A stretch of DNA of 64,000 bases. It comes from Brenneria alni. Its GTDB lineage: Bacteria > Pseudomonadota > Gammaproteobacteria > Enterobacterales > Enterobacteriaceae. The notes under the pieces are model-generated. The model ran no database searches. It was not told the DNA's origin and saw only the letters and a list, made by a program, of their open reading frames with translations. The stretch is taken from assembly GCF_003666245.1 (NCBI RefSeq), contig NZ_MJLZ01000013.1:16516-80515 (forward strand), in the 5' to 3' direction. Shown piece by piece: positions 29,977 to 38,975 of the stretch (position 1 is the first letter of the stretch; the number at the start of each line of letters is the position of its first letter). A program made the position numbers and the translations under genes.

Positions 29977-30468
29977 GTGAAAACCAATCTGATCACCCGC
30001 CAAGGATATAACAAACTCAAAGCAGAACATGATCATCTCTGGAATGTGAAACGCCCGGAAATAACCAGGATTGTGTCATGGGCCGCCAGTTTGGGGGATA
30101 GATCTGAAAATGCCGATTACACCTACAACAAGCGGCTGCTGCGCCAGATTGACCGGCGTGTCCGTTACTTAAGGAAGTGTCTGACCGAGCTGCAAATCGT
30201 CGACTACTCTCCCCAACAGGATGGAAAAGTATTCTTTGGCGCCTGGGTCGAAGTTGAAAATGAAGAAGGTCAGGTAAAGCGCTTTCGCATCGTCGGGCCG
30301 GATGAAATTTATGGCGACAACGCGAAAGATTACATCTCTATTGATTCGCCTATGGCGCGGGCATTGCTGAAAAAAGAGGTCGAGCAGGACGTTACCGTCA
30401 CCACGCCGGACGGGATAAAACAATGGTTCGTCAATTCCATTGATTATGTCAAAGACGATGAGAAGTAA
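29977..30468 (+). CDS. greB: Transcript cleavage/elongation factor GreB
   Basis: GreB inserts its coiled coil into the RNA polymerase secondary channel and stimulates cleavage of backtracked transcripts. The 163 residues (E. coli 158) start at GTG 29977. The N-terminal coiled coil ends at its tip with ASLGDRSENADYTYNKR (two acidic catalytic residues), and the C-terminal FKBP-like domain has FGAWVEVENEEG and YISIDSPMARALLKKEV. It is divergent from ompR, as in E. coli. Confidence 0.95.
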   Translation: MKTNLITRQGYNKLKAEHDHLWNVKRPEITRIVSWAASLGDRSENADYTYNKRLLRQIDRRVRYLRKCLTELQIVDYSPQQDGKVFFGAWVEVENEEGQVKRFRIVGPDEIYGDNAKDYISIDSPMARALLKKEVEQDVTVTTPDGIKQWFVNSIDYVKDDEK

Positions 30469-30639
30469 GCATCTGCTGTTAACATAATCCGCCTCGGCGG
30501 GATATGTCGTGAGGCATTGCCGCTATTCACCCTTGCCGATTGACATCAACTGGAACAATCTGAATATTATTTCTACACTGAAATAAATGTGTCACCTCCA
30601 TCCCTTACTTTGACAACGGTAAGCTACGGAGAACTCTTT

Positions 30640-32382
30640 ATGTTTAGTTTAGATGCCATTCTTCAAGATCTTGCACCTCATCGCCGCACCCCAGCCTGGC
30701 AGCGAATGTTATTACGCGCTCTGCTATTCGAAAACAAAATTCAGCAATTTTCTCAACGTTACCCTTATTTGAAAGGATTGGATCTGGTTGAGCAAATCCT
30801 GGATCACTTTCACCTTAACTGTGAAATGGTCGAGGGGGATTTAGAAAACATACCCAGCCAGGGGCCGGTGGTACTGGTGGCTAATCACCCGATTGGTTCG
30901 CTCGATGGTCTGGCGCTGCTGCGCACGGTTGCCAGCGTCAGACCTGACGTCCGTATTGTAGCCAGCCAGTTGCTCTCTTACGTTGAACCGCTGAAAAATC
31001 TATTTTTTTCGGTTGATAACTTCAACAACCGCACCAAGCGCCAGCAAATTATCGCCATACAGCAATATCTGGATAATGGCGGCGCGATTATTGTATTCCC
31101 GGCGGGTGAGGTTTCCAGAATCAGTCTACAAGGGATCCGCGACGGCCACTGGCACAGCGGTTTTATCCGAATGGCAGGTAAAGCCCGTGCGCCGGTGGTG
31201 CCGATACACATCAGTGGACGTAACAGCAGCCTGTTTTATCTCTCCTCGTTGATGTACCGCCCCCTCTCCACGCTGCTGCTGGTCAGGGAAATGTTCCATC
31301 AGGAAGGCCACAAAATCAAAATACGCATCGGTGCGCGTATTCCTTACACAAGCTGGAGCCAGGGGAATGAGCAGGCTAACGATCTGGCCGCCCGTTTCCG
31401 CCGTCATGTTTATCGACTGGGGCAAGGCAAACCCGGCTGTTTTTCCGTTGAGAAACCCATTGCGCTGGCGGAGGATCGTATCCTGTTAAAACGTGCGCTG
31501 GCCGATTGCGAAACGCTGGGAACCACGCCTGACGGGAAAGTGGTGTATCTGTATCGCCGCGGAGAAGAAGATTTTTCACCGCTGCTGCGCGAACTCGGAC
31601 GGCTGCGGGAAATCGCATTTCGCGCCGTGGGTGAAGGATCGGGCCAGCGGCGCGATCTGGACAGCTACGATGATGATTACCTGCATCTGATTCTATGGGA
31701 TGAAGGCGAATTGGAGATTGTCGGCGCCTATCGATTTATTCCAACAGCGGAGCAAATCGCCCAAAAAGGTAAAAATGGCCTGTACAGCCACAGTCTGTTC
31801 CATTATGGCGAAGAGATGAACCCGATACTGGCATCCGGCCTTGAACTTGGGCGCAGTTTCATCCAGCCCAAATACTGGGGTAAGCGTGGTCTGGATTATC
31901 TCTGGTTGGGTATCGGCGCCTATGTGGCCCGTTATCCACAGTGTCGTTATCTGTTTGGCCCGGTGTCGCTGTCCGGCACGCTGCCGCCAACGGCGCGGGA
32001 TTTACTGGTTGCGTTTTACCGGCTGCATTTTGCACCCAGTCAGCCGCTGGCCCATTCACGACGCCCTTATCCTGCTTCACTGCCCGGCGTGCTGCAACAA
32101 TTTGAAGGCACCGATTACCAGCAGGATCTGACCTTGCTGAAAAGTATGCTCAACAATATAGGATGCGCTATTCCCACACTCTACAAACAGTATTCGGAAG
32201 CCTGTGAACCAGGTGGCGTACAGTTTATCGACTTTGGTATCGACCCCGATTTCAATAACTGTATCGACGGGCTGGTGTTAGTCGATCTTCAACAACTGAA
32301 AGCATCCCGTTATCAGCGTTATATCGCGCCGTTTATTGCTGAAAATTCTGCTGAAACGCCAGCCGTCGCCACCGCGCCATAA
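30640..32382 (+). CDS. olsF: Bifunctional acyltransferase, probable ornithine-lipid synthase OlsF
   Basis: The 580 residues combine two acyltransferase domains. The N-terminal PlsC/OlsA-like domain (about 60-270) has NHPIGSLDG (His83, Asp89) and VFPAGEVSR; the C-terminal GNAT/OlsB-like domain (about 290-530) has LHLILWDEGELEIVGAYRF and GLELGRSFIQPKYWG. This architecture is that of OlsF, known from Serratia, which makes ornithine lipids, phosphorus-free membrane lipids, by N-acylation of ornithine and then O-acylation of the lyso-lipid. The acyltransferase box spaces His and Asp by five residues rather than the classical four. The start is ATG 30640. It lies alone between greB and a convergent citrate synthase; E. 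coli lacks it. Ornithine as substrate is inferred. Confidence 0.82.
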   Translation: MFSLDAILQDLAPHRRTPAWQRMLLRALLFENKIQQFSQRYPYLKGLDLVEQILDHFHLNCEMVEGDLENIPSQGPVVLVANHPIGSLDGLALLRTVASVRPDVRIVASQLLSYVEPLKNLFFSVDNFNNRTKRQQIIAIQQYLDNGGAIIVFPAGEVSRISLQGIRDGHWHSGFIRMAGKARAPVVPIHISGRNSSLFYLSSLMYRPLSTLLLVREMFHQEGHKIKIRIGARIPYTSWSQGNEQANDLAARFRRHVYRLGQGKPGCFSVEKPIALAEDRILLKRALADCETLGTTPDGKVVYLYRRGEEDFSPLLRELGRLREIAFRAVGEGSGQRRDLDSYDDDYLHLILWDEGELEIVGAYRFIPTAEQIAQKGKNGLYSHSLFHYGEEMNPILASGLELGRSFIQPKYWGKRGLDYLWLGIGAYVARYPQCRYLFGPVSLSGTLPPTARDLLVAFYRLHFAPSQPLAHSRRPYPASLPGVLQQFEGTDYQQDLTLLKSMLNNIGCAIPTLYKQYSEACEPGGVQFIDFGIDPDFNNCIDGLVLVDLQQLKASRYQRYIAPFIAENSAETPAVATAP

Positions 32383-32439
32383 CACGACTACGTGCTGCCC
32401 CCGGCCAGTAGCGATGCAGTACGCCGTCCTTTCTTTGAT

Positions 32440-33723
32440 TTATTTATCCAACCGGGAAGCATAATCCCGGCGGGGCTGACCGGTGTAGACCTGACAAGGA
32501 CGATAGATTTTTAGCTCCTGCTCATGCATTTCATTCCAGTGAGCAATCCACCCAATCGTGCGGCCAACGGCGGAAATCACCGTAAACATGGAGGATGGAA
32601 GTCCCATCGCTTTCAGGATCACTGCCGTGTAAAAATCGGCGCTGGGGTACAGTCTTTGTTCCAGGAAATAGGGGTCCGTCATGGCAATATGCTCCAGTTC
32701 AATGGCAACCTGAAGCAAGCTATCTTCCATCCCCAGTTCACTGAGCACGTCATAGCAGGTTTTACGCAGAATGGCGGCACGCGGATCAAAATGGTGATAG
32801 ACCGAATTGCCGAATCCCATCAGCCGCAGCGAATTGCGCCGATCTTTTGCGCGCTTCACAAATTCAGGAATACGATCAACCGTTTTGATCTCTTCCAGCA
32901 TACGCATACAAGCTTCGTTAGCCCCCCCGTGCAACGGCCCCCACATGGAGGATAGCCCTGCCGCGATACAGGCGAACGGATTGGCTCCAGACGAACCGGA
33001 AGCCCTGACCGCCATAGTAGACGGACACTGACCGTGGTCGGCATGGAGGATCAGAATTTGGTTCATGGCGCTTTCCAGCACCGGATTCACCTCATACTTT
33101 TCCGCCGGAATAGAAAACAGCATATGCAGGAAATTGCCGGTATAGGAAAGCGAATTGCAGGGATAAACGGTCGGCTGTTCGATGGAATATTTGTAACACA
33201 TCGCCGCCAGCGTCGGCATTTTCGACAGCAGCCGGACAGCCGCCAGTTCACGATGTTCTGCGTTATCAATATCCAGCACATCATGATAAAACGCGGCCAA
33301 TGCCCCCACTACCGCACACATCAGCGCCATAGGATGGGCGTCGCGGCGAAAACCGTTGAACATACGGCTGATCTGCTCATGAACCAGAGTATGGCGGGTG
33401 ATGGTATTTACAAATTCGGCATACTCTTCTGGCGAAGGCGCCTCGCCGTGCAGAAGGATAAAACAGACTTCGGTAAAATCACATTGATCTGCCAGTTGCT
33501 CGACAGGAAAGCCCCTATGCAGCAACACGCTGTTCGCTGCATCAATGTAGGTAATCGCAGATTCGCACCCTGCCGTATTGGCAAACCCAGGATCGTAGCT
33601 GCATAACCCATGAGCGCTAAACGGGCGGATATCCACGGCATCTTTTCCCATTACCCCCGAACGAATATCCAGCGTGACATCTTCCTGCCCGTCTAACATA
33701 AGGGTGGACTTTCTTACTGTCAT
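32440..33723 (-). CDS. Citrate synthase paralogue with altered active site
   Basis: The 427 residues align without gaps to hexameric, NADH-sensitive E. coli GltA. Citrate synthase condenses acetyl-CoA with oxaloacetate. Conserved are His265 (WGPLHGGANEA), His230 (ILHADH), Arg315 (DPRA), Asp363 (SADFY), Arg388 and Arg408. However, the catalytic GFGHRVY is GFGNSVY here: the second active-site histidine (E. coli His305) is Asn306 and the next Arg is Ser. The gltA allosteric cysteine (Cys206) is also replaced by Ala. It is not beside sdh or prp genes, so it is a second, separate copy by context. It may be slow, altered in substrate, or regulatory. Confidence 0.88.
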   Translation of the reverse strand: MTVRKSTLMLDGQEDVTLDIRSGVMGKDAVDIRPFSAHGLCSYDPGFANTAGCESAITYIDAANSVLLHRGFPVEQLADQCDFTEVCFILLHGEAPSPEEYAEFVNTITRHTLVHEQISRMFNGFRRDAHPMALMCAVVGALAAFYHDVLDIDNAEHRELAAVRLLSKMPTLAAMCYKYSIEQPTVYPCNSLSYTGNFLHMLFSIPAEKYEVNPVLESAMNQILILHADHGQCPSTMAVRASGSSGANPFACIAAGLSSMWGPLHGGANEACMRMLEEIKTVDRIPEFVKRAKDRRNSLRLMGFGNSVYHHFDPRAAILRKTCYDVLSELGMEDSLLQVAIELEHIAMTDPYFLEQRLYPSADFYTAVILKAMGLPSSMFTVISAVGRTIGWIAHWNEMHEQELKIYRPCQVYTGQPRRDYASRLDK

Positions 33724-33987
33724 TGATCTTTTCTCCTGCCCGAATTCATGGTGGTTACTATTTAATACGCTAAAAATGCCGCGCCGTTATAATAATCTTA
33801 CCTAATATTGATTCAGATAAAGTTTACCTTACCCTCAGCCCCCGGTTTTTACCATGCTGCGCAGACGGCACCACGGTGATAACCGTTTTCCTCCCTGGCG
33901 GGTACAGCTGGCATTTTCTGTTATCAAACCGTATAACTATCCTCCAGTTATTTAACCCATTATTTGATGACTATCGATATCAGACCT

Positions 33988-36321
33988 ATGAATGATTCAT
34001 TAAGCCAGATTATCGCCAGCGAATTGCAGGCTCGTACGGAGCAAGTGGACGCCGCCGTCCGCCTGCTGGACGAAGGAAACACCGTCCCTTTTATCGCACG
34101 TTACCGTAAGGAAGTGACCGGCGGGCTGGATGATACCCAGTTGCGTCAGTTGGAAACCCGCCTGAGTTACCTGCGTGAACTGGATGAAAGACGCCAGACA
34201 ATTCTGAAATCTATCGAGGAGCAAGGAAAACTGACCGGGCAACTCGCCAGCGCGATCGCCGCGACGATGAGCAAAACCGAACTCGAAGATCTGTACCTGC
34301 CTTATAAACCCAAACGCCGCACCCGCGGACAGATTGCGATTGAAGCCGGACTGGAATCGCTGGCTGACAGTCTGTGGCAGGATCCCAGTCAGGAGCCGGA
34401 GCAGGTCGCCCGGCGCTATGTTGATGCCGATAAAGGTGTGGCGGATGTGAAAGCCGCGCTGGATGGCGCACGCTACATTCTGATGGAGCGCTTTGCAGAG
34501 GATGCGGCGCTGCTGGCTAAAGTGCGTCATTACCTGTGGAAAAACGCCCATCTTGTTTCCCGCGTAGTGGAAGGCAAAGAGGAAGAAGGGGCAAAATTCC
34601 GCGACTATTTTGACCACCACGAACCGATTGCCCAGGTGCCTTCCCACCGGGCGCTGGCCATGTTCCGGGGCCGCAATGAAGGGGTTTTGCAGTTATCGCT
34701 GAATGCCGATCCGCAGTTTGCAGAAGCGCCGCGTGAAAGTTACTGCGAGCAGATTATCGTCGACCATCTGAACGTGCGTTTGGGTAATGCTGCGGCAGAC
34801 AGTTGGCGACGTGCGGTGATTAACTGGACCTGGCGCATCAAGGTGCTGCTGCACCTCGAAACCGAGTTGATGGGCAGCGTGCGTGAAAAAGCAGAAGATG
34901 AGGCGATTAACGTGTTCGCCCGCAATATGCACGATCTGCTGATGGCGGCGCCAGCGGGGATGCGCGCCACTATGGGGCTGGACCCCGGTTTACGCACCGG
35001 GGTAAAAGTCGCGGTGGTGGACGCCACCGGTAAACTGGTGGCAACCGATACCATCTACCCGCATACCGGCCAGGCCGCCAAGGCCGCCGCCATCGTTGCC
35101 GCCCTGTGCATCAGGCATCAGGTCGAGCTGGTGGCGATCGGCAATGGCACCGCGTCGCGTGAAACCGAGCGTTTCTTTCTGGATACGCAAAAACAGTTCC
35201 CGGATGTCAAAGCGCAGAAGGTGATTGTCAGCGAAGCTGGCGCGTCGGTGTATTCGGCGTCAGAATTGGCCGCGCTGGAATTTCCCGATCTGGACGTTTC
35301 CTTGCGCGGCGCAGTATCTATCGCCCGCCGATTGCAGGATCCGCTGGCCGAATTGGTGAAAATCGACCCGAAATCCATCGGCGTCGGTCAGTATCAGCAT
35401 GACGTCAGCCAGAGCCTGCTGGCGAAAAAACTGGATGCGGTGGTGGAAGACTGCGTAAACGCCGTCGGCGTCGATCTGAATACCGCGTCAGTCGCCTTGC
35501 TGACCCGCGTAGCGGGCTTGACGCGAATGATGGCGCAAAACGTCGTGGCATGGCGTGACGAAAATGGCCGTTTCCGCAACCGGGAACAACTGCTGAAAGT
35601 CAGCAGGCTAGGGCCGAAAGCCTTTGAGCAATGCGCGGGCTTTCTGCGGATTAATCACGGGGATAATCCGCTGGACGCCTCCACCGTTCACCCGGAAGCC
35701 TACCCGGTGGTGGAGCGTATTCTGGCCGCCACCGAACAGGCGCTACAGGAGTTGATGGGTAATCCCGGCGCACTGCGCAACCTGAAAGCGGCGGATTTTA
35801 CCGATGCGCGTTTTGGTGTGCCGACCGTCACCGATATTCTTAAAGAGCTGGAGAAGCCGGGGCGTGACCCGCGGCCAGAGTTTAAAACCGCCAGCTTTGC
35901 CGATGGTGTGGAAACCATGAGCGATCTGTTGCCAGGCATGATTCTGGAAGGTGCAGTCACCAACGTCACCAACTTTGGCGCTTTCGTGGATATCGGCGTA
36001 CATCAGGATGGGCTGGTACATATTTCCTCCCTCGCTGACCATTTCGTTGACGACCCGCATAAAGTGGTGAAAGCCGGGGATATCGTGAAAGTCAAAGTGA
36101 TGGAAATCGACCTGCAACGTAAACGGATCGCCCTGACGATGCGACTGGACGAACAACCCGGTGAAACCGCCGCACGCCGTGGCGGTAACGGCGGCCCACG
36201 AGAGAACCACGCCCCGGCTAACCGGACGGTGGGCAAATCCCGCGCCCGCCCGGCCAGCACATCAACTACGGGTAACAGCGCCATGAGTGACGCACTGGCC
36301 GCAGCGTTTAAAAAGCGCTAA
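33988..36321 (+). CDS. tex: RNA-binding transcription accessory protein Tex
   Basis: Tex (YhgF) is a cytoplasmic nucleic-acid-binding protein related to Spt6. The 777 residues (E. coli 773) start at ATG 33988 ([13 protein letters not shown], matching E. coli). Domain order: N-terminal helical Tex domain with [21 protein letters not shown]; YqgF/RuvC-like domain with [19 protein letters not shown] (about 330) and [19 protein letters not shown]; helix-hairpin-helix repeats ([18 protein letters not shown]); and a C-terminal S1 domain ([24 protein letters not shown]). The in-frame ATG at 33967 precedes the homology. Confidence 0.95.
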   Translation: MNDSLSQIIASELQARTEQVDAAVRLLDEGNTVPFIARYRKEVTGGLDDTQLRQLETRLSYLRELDERRQTILKSIEEQGKLTGQLASAIAATMSKTELEDLYLPYKPKRRTRGQIAIEAGLESLADSLWQDPSQEPEQVARRYVDADKGVADVKAALDGARYILMERFAEDAALLAKVRHYLWKNAHLVSRVVEGKEEEGAKFRDYFDHHEPIAQVPSHRALAMFRGRNEGVLQLSLNADPQFAEAPRESYCEQIIVDHLNVRLGNAAADSWRRAVINWTWRIKVLLHLETELMGSVREKAEDEAINVFARNMHDLLMAAPAGMRATMGLDPGLRTGVKVAVVDATGKLVATDTIYPHTGQAAKAAAIVAALCIRHQVELVAIGNGTASRETERFFLDTQKQFPDVKAQKVIVSEAGASVYSASELAALEFPDLDVSLRGAVSIARRLQDPLAELVKIDPKSIGVGQYQHDVSQSLLAKKLDAVVEDCVNAVGVDLNTASVALLTRVAGLTRMMAQNVVAWRDENGRFRNREQLLKVSRLGPKAFEQCAGFLRINHGDNPLDASTVHPEAYPVVERILAATEQALQELMGNPGALRNLKAADFTDARFGVPTVTDILKELEKPGRDPRPEFKTASFADGVETMSDLLPGMILEGAVTNVTNFGAFVDIGVHQDGLVHISSLADHFVDDPHKVVKAGDIVKVKVMEIDLQRKRIALTMRLDEQPGETAARRGGNGGPRENHAPANRTVGKSRARPASTSTTGNSAMSDALAAAFKKR

Positions 36322-36533
36322 ATATTGTACCCCCCTCCCTTACACACCGGGGAGGGCGTAAATCCCCGATTCCGTTTTTCACAATCCCTGCGCCCCATGA
36401 TTATTGTAATGCTGTTAATCATGGGGTAACGGCCAACTAAAAACGATAATGACATAACGAAAATGCGTAGCGCTACGCATTAGTTATTCTGATTTGCCTA
36501 AATCCGATATGTCACAGCCAATACAGATTCACA
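36322..36533. other. Intergenic region tex/permease with inverted repeats
   Basis: This 212-bp convergent gap holds three dyads: CCCTCCC with GGGAGGG just after tex; an 11-bp perfect stem CCCCATGATTA/TAATCATGGGG (36393-36403 and 36416-36426, 12-base loop); and a 20-base palindrome AATGCGTAGC/GCTACGCATT (36462-36481). None has a good T-run. They may terminate transcription from both sides or mark a protein site. Confidence 0.5.
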
Positions 36534-37790
36534 TCATTCTCCGCGCAGTGCCACCGCCGGCGACTGCCGGTAAGCCAGCATGGCGGGAAGAGTCAGTACT
36601 GCGGCGGCAACGAACAGCAGAATCAGAACAAACCTCACGTCCTCCTGTTCCAGCGTGACGGGGAGGACAAAACCGCTCTTCTCACTCATTATCACGGCTA
36701 TGACTTGAGCGGCGACGTAGCCTACTCCCACCCCCAACAGCACTCCGGCGCTGACCAGCGACATCAGCCCGCACCAGATAAGCGCAAAAATGCCACAGCG
36801 CGGTGCACCGAATGCACGCAGAGCGCCAATTTGCCTTTGTCGCTGTTTAAGGTGAATCACCGCCACCATCGCCACGGCCACTCCCACCAGCGCCTGAGTT
36901 CCCAGTGAAATGTAAACCAGCAATTGCCGGATATCGCCCAGAACAGAATAGAGCTTCACCAGTACCTCACCGGGAAACACCGCCTGAGTGACGTTATTGC
37001 GGTACAGCGAACGCAACTGATAGGCGCCGGCAATGGTTTTGGGCTTAACCACAATTGCCGGTACACCCGCCTGATGCGTGTGCTCCTGCTCATCCGCGTG
37101 ATCCTGTTCAGCATCGTCGTGATGTTCGTGCTCACTCTCTGCATGATATCCATCATCGTGATCGTGGTGCGGCGGCTGAATGCCATGTACCTGCCAGACT
37201 GCGTTCACCGGCACCAGAATCGCGTTATCCCACGCGCTGCCGTCAGCAGGTAAAATCCCCACGACGGTATAAGTCACACCTTCATGGGCATGTACGCTTT
37301 GCGTACCCATCTGTCCATGAATAGGACTAAAAGTATCGCCCAGTGCTAAACCGGTATGCGCCCCCACCACCGCTTCAAAGCCGTGATCAAATAGCCGTCC
37401 GGCCACCAATTGACGCTTGCCGTTATCCGTCACCAGCGGCGCGGTCGTGCCGACAATCGGCATCCCCTGATAGAAATCGCCAAACGCCACCGGCGACGCC
37501 CAGGCCACCAGCGGATTTTTCGCCAGATCATCCAGTACCTGCGCCGGGATCAGCGTCAACGCGGCGGGTTGCAGGAAAACCGACGACAGTACCAGTTGCG
37601 TTTCGCTGCCTGGCGCGCCGATGACCAAATCAAAGCGATCCGCCGCTTTGGCGCTCCCCATACGCAGCGCTCTCTCCTGTAGGCTGACGGAAATACTCAA
37701 TGCTGTCGCCATTGCAATCAGTAAAATCACGACTAGCACGCCCGGCCATAATCGGCGCCAGTCAACCCAAATCAGACGCCACGGGATCAT
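36534..37790 (-). CDS. FtsX/MacB-type ABC permease with histidine-rich periplasmic loop
   Basis: This inner-membrane permease of 418 residues has the MacB/FtsX layout: one N-terminal membrane segment (about 15-37), a large periplasmic domain (about 40-285) and three C-terminal segments (about 290-312, 333-358 and 385-405), ending YRQSPAVALRGE. Residues 202-239 form a loop with eleven histidines and many Asp/Glu (PHHDHDDGYH, EHEHHDDAEQD), as in zinc-binding proteins, so metal binding is likely. Its start overlaps the ATPase stop by four bases. With the ATPase and the DUF3299-like protein it resembles the zinc-regulated zrg operon described in Vibrio; that match is from memory, and the direction of transport is not decided. 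Confidence 0.82.
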   Translation of the reverse strand: MIPWRLIWVDWRRLWPGVLVVILLIAMATALSISVSLQERALRMGSAKAADRFDLVIGAPGSETQLVLSSVFLQPAALTLIPAQVLDDLAKNPLVAWASPVAFGDFYQGMPIVGTTAPLVTDNGKRQLVAGRLFDHGFEAVVGAHTGLALGDTFSPIHGQMGTQSVHAHEGVTYTVVGILPADGSAWDNAILVPVNAVWQVHGIQPPHHDHDDGYHAESEHEHHDDAEQDHADEQEHTHQAGVPAIVVKPKTIAGAYQLRSLYRNNVTQAVFPGEVLVKLYSVLGDIRQLLVYISLGTQALVGVAVAMVAVIHLKQRQRQIGALRAFGAPRCGIFALIWCGLMSLVSAGVLLGVGVGYVAAQVIAVIMSEKSGFVLPVTLEQEDVRFVLILLFVAAAVLTLPAMLAYRQSPAVALRGE

Positions 37791-38479
37791 GGTTCAACCT
37801 CCGGTTGAGCGCTATCTGCTATCAGTCGCCCTTTTTCCAGTTGCAGACAACGCGTCATCTGAGATGCCAGACGCGTATCGTGAGTAATGGCGATCAGCGT
37901 GGCATTGTTTTTCCGTGCCAACGTGACCAGTAAATCAGCGATTTGCTCACCGCTACGTGCGTCCAGACTGGCTGTCGGTTCATCTGCAACAATAATTTTC
38001 GGTGCGCTCAACAGCGCTCTGGCAATGGCGACCCGCTGTTTTTCACCACGGGACAGCACTTCAACCGGGCGCTTGCCGGTAGCCAGCCCAACTTGCGCCA
38101 GCAGATCGATAGCCCGTTGTCTTAATGTTGCGGGTAACCGCCAGTGATGAAAATGCGCGGGCAGCAATACGTTCTCCAATGCGCTTAAACCGGGGAATAA
38201 ATGGAAATCCTGCATCACCAATCCTACGTATCTGGCCCGCCAGCGATCGCGCCCCGCTTCGTCAAGCCGCCGGATATCCTGCTGCGCCCAGTACACGCTC
38301 CCCGTTCCGCTGTTATCCATGCCGGTGATGGCATTCACCAGCGTGGTTTTGCCTGAACCGGATGGCCCCATTACCGCAACCCGCTCTCCCGCAGCAATAT
38401 GCAACGCCGGAATATCCAGCACGGCATCCGGCGTATCGGGGAATGTGACGCTCATACTCTGGATCAACAATTCGGCCAT
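37787..38479 (-). CDS. ABC transporter ATP-binding protein (LolD/MacB type)
   Basis: This 230-residue ATPase starts from ATG 38479 (after AGGAGAACC). Walker A is GPSGSGKTT (38-46); the signature LSRGEKQRVAIARALL, Walker B IIVADEPTASLD and the H-loop AITHDTRLA follow. It belongs to the LolD/FtsE-like group that works with FtsX/MacB-type permeases and often powers mechanical work rather than substrate import. It overlaps the permease start by four bases and begins eight bases after the DUF3299-like gene. The frame extension to 38557 overlaps that gene and was rejected. Confidence 0.88.
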   Translation of the reverse strand: MAELLIQSMSVTFPDTPDAVLDIPALHIAAGERVAVMGPSGSGKTTLVNAITGMDNSGTGSVYWAQQDIRRLDEAGRDRWRARYVGLVMQDFHLFPGLSALENVLLPAHFHHWRLPATLRQRAIDLLAQVGLATGKRPVEVLSRGEKQRVAIARALLSAPKIIVADEPTASLDARSGEQIADLLVTLARKNNATLIAITHDTRLASQMTRCLQLEKGRLIADSAQPEVEP

Positions 38480-38487
38480 TGGTTCTC

Positions 38488-38967
38488 CTACAGCGTGTCG
38501 AATGTCGCTTCTCGCAGCCGCAACAGACTGACGAACCCGGTCTCCGGGTCGGTCCACGAACCATATTCCAGCACACCTTCCACCTCAATCATGGTGTTGT
38601 TCTGCACGAAAGTTTGCCGTTTAGCCAGATAGACCACCACAATGTCTTCCGGCCAGTCGGCATCGGATGAACAAAAAGGGCATAGCGCCATTGGCATTTT
38701 GGTTAGCACGAAAAATTGCGATTCCGCCTTTAGCGGCGGCGCCATGAAGCCGCGCATCGTCACCCGCTTGCCGGATAACGTTTTAACCTCATCGGAAAAT
38801 TCCAGTCCCAATACGCCATAGGACGCATAAAGCCTGTCAAATGAGAGTGCAGGCGGAGCCGCTTTTACGGGAAAGGCGCATACCAGAGACAACAGAACCC
38901 ACATCGTCAGCAGCCAGAAAGATAAAAGCGGGGTTTCCCCCGCCAGTTTGCGATTAATATGACTCAT
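38488..38967 (-). CDS. Small exported protein, DUF3299-like
   Basis: This protein of 159 residues has an N-terminal hydrophobic signal (about 14-36, ending VKA-APPALS), so the mature part is probably periplasmic. It shows FSDEVKTLSGKRVTMRGFMAPP, the paired-cysteine motif LCPFCSSDADWPEDIVVVY (CPFC) and a C-terminal VEGVLEYGSWTDPETGFVSLLRL, features I associate with DUF3299. That family has no established activity and is often found beside metal transport genes. It sits eight bases after the phosphatase gene's upstream border and eight before the ATPase. CPFC could bind metal or be redox-active. Confidence 0.7.
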   Translation of the reverse strand: MSHINRKLAGETPLLSFWLLTMWVLLSLVCAFPVKAAPPALSFDRLYASYGVLGLEFSDEVKTLSGKRVTMRGFMAPPLKAESQFFVLTKMPMALCPFCSSDADWPEDIVVVYLAKRQTFVQNNTMIEVEGVLEYGSWTDPETGFVSLLRLREATFDTL

Positions 38968-38975
38968 ACTGAAAA

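Noticed and set aside
32440..33723. 2-methylcitrate synthase PrpC
   Set aside because: Length and N-terminal domain match hexameric GltA type, and no prpBD genes lie nearby.
34000..36284. Several leftward open frames inside tex
   Set aside because: All are antisense to the conserved Tex protein and show no domain.
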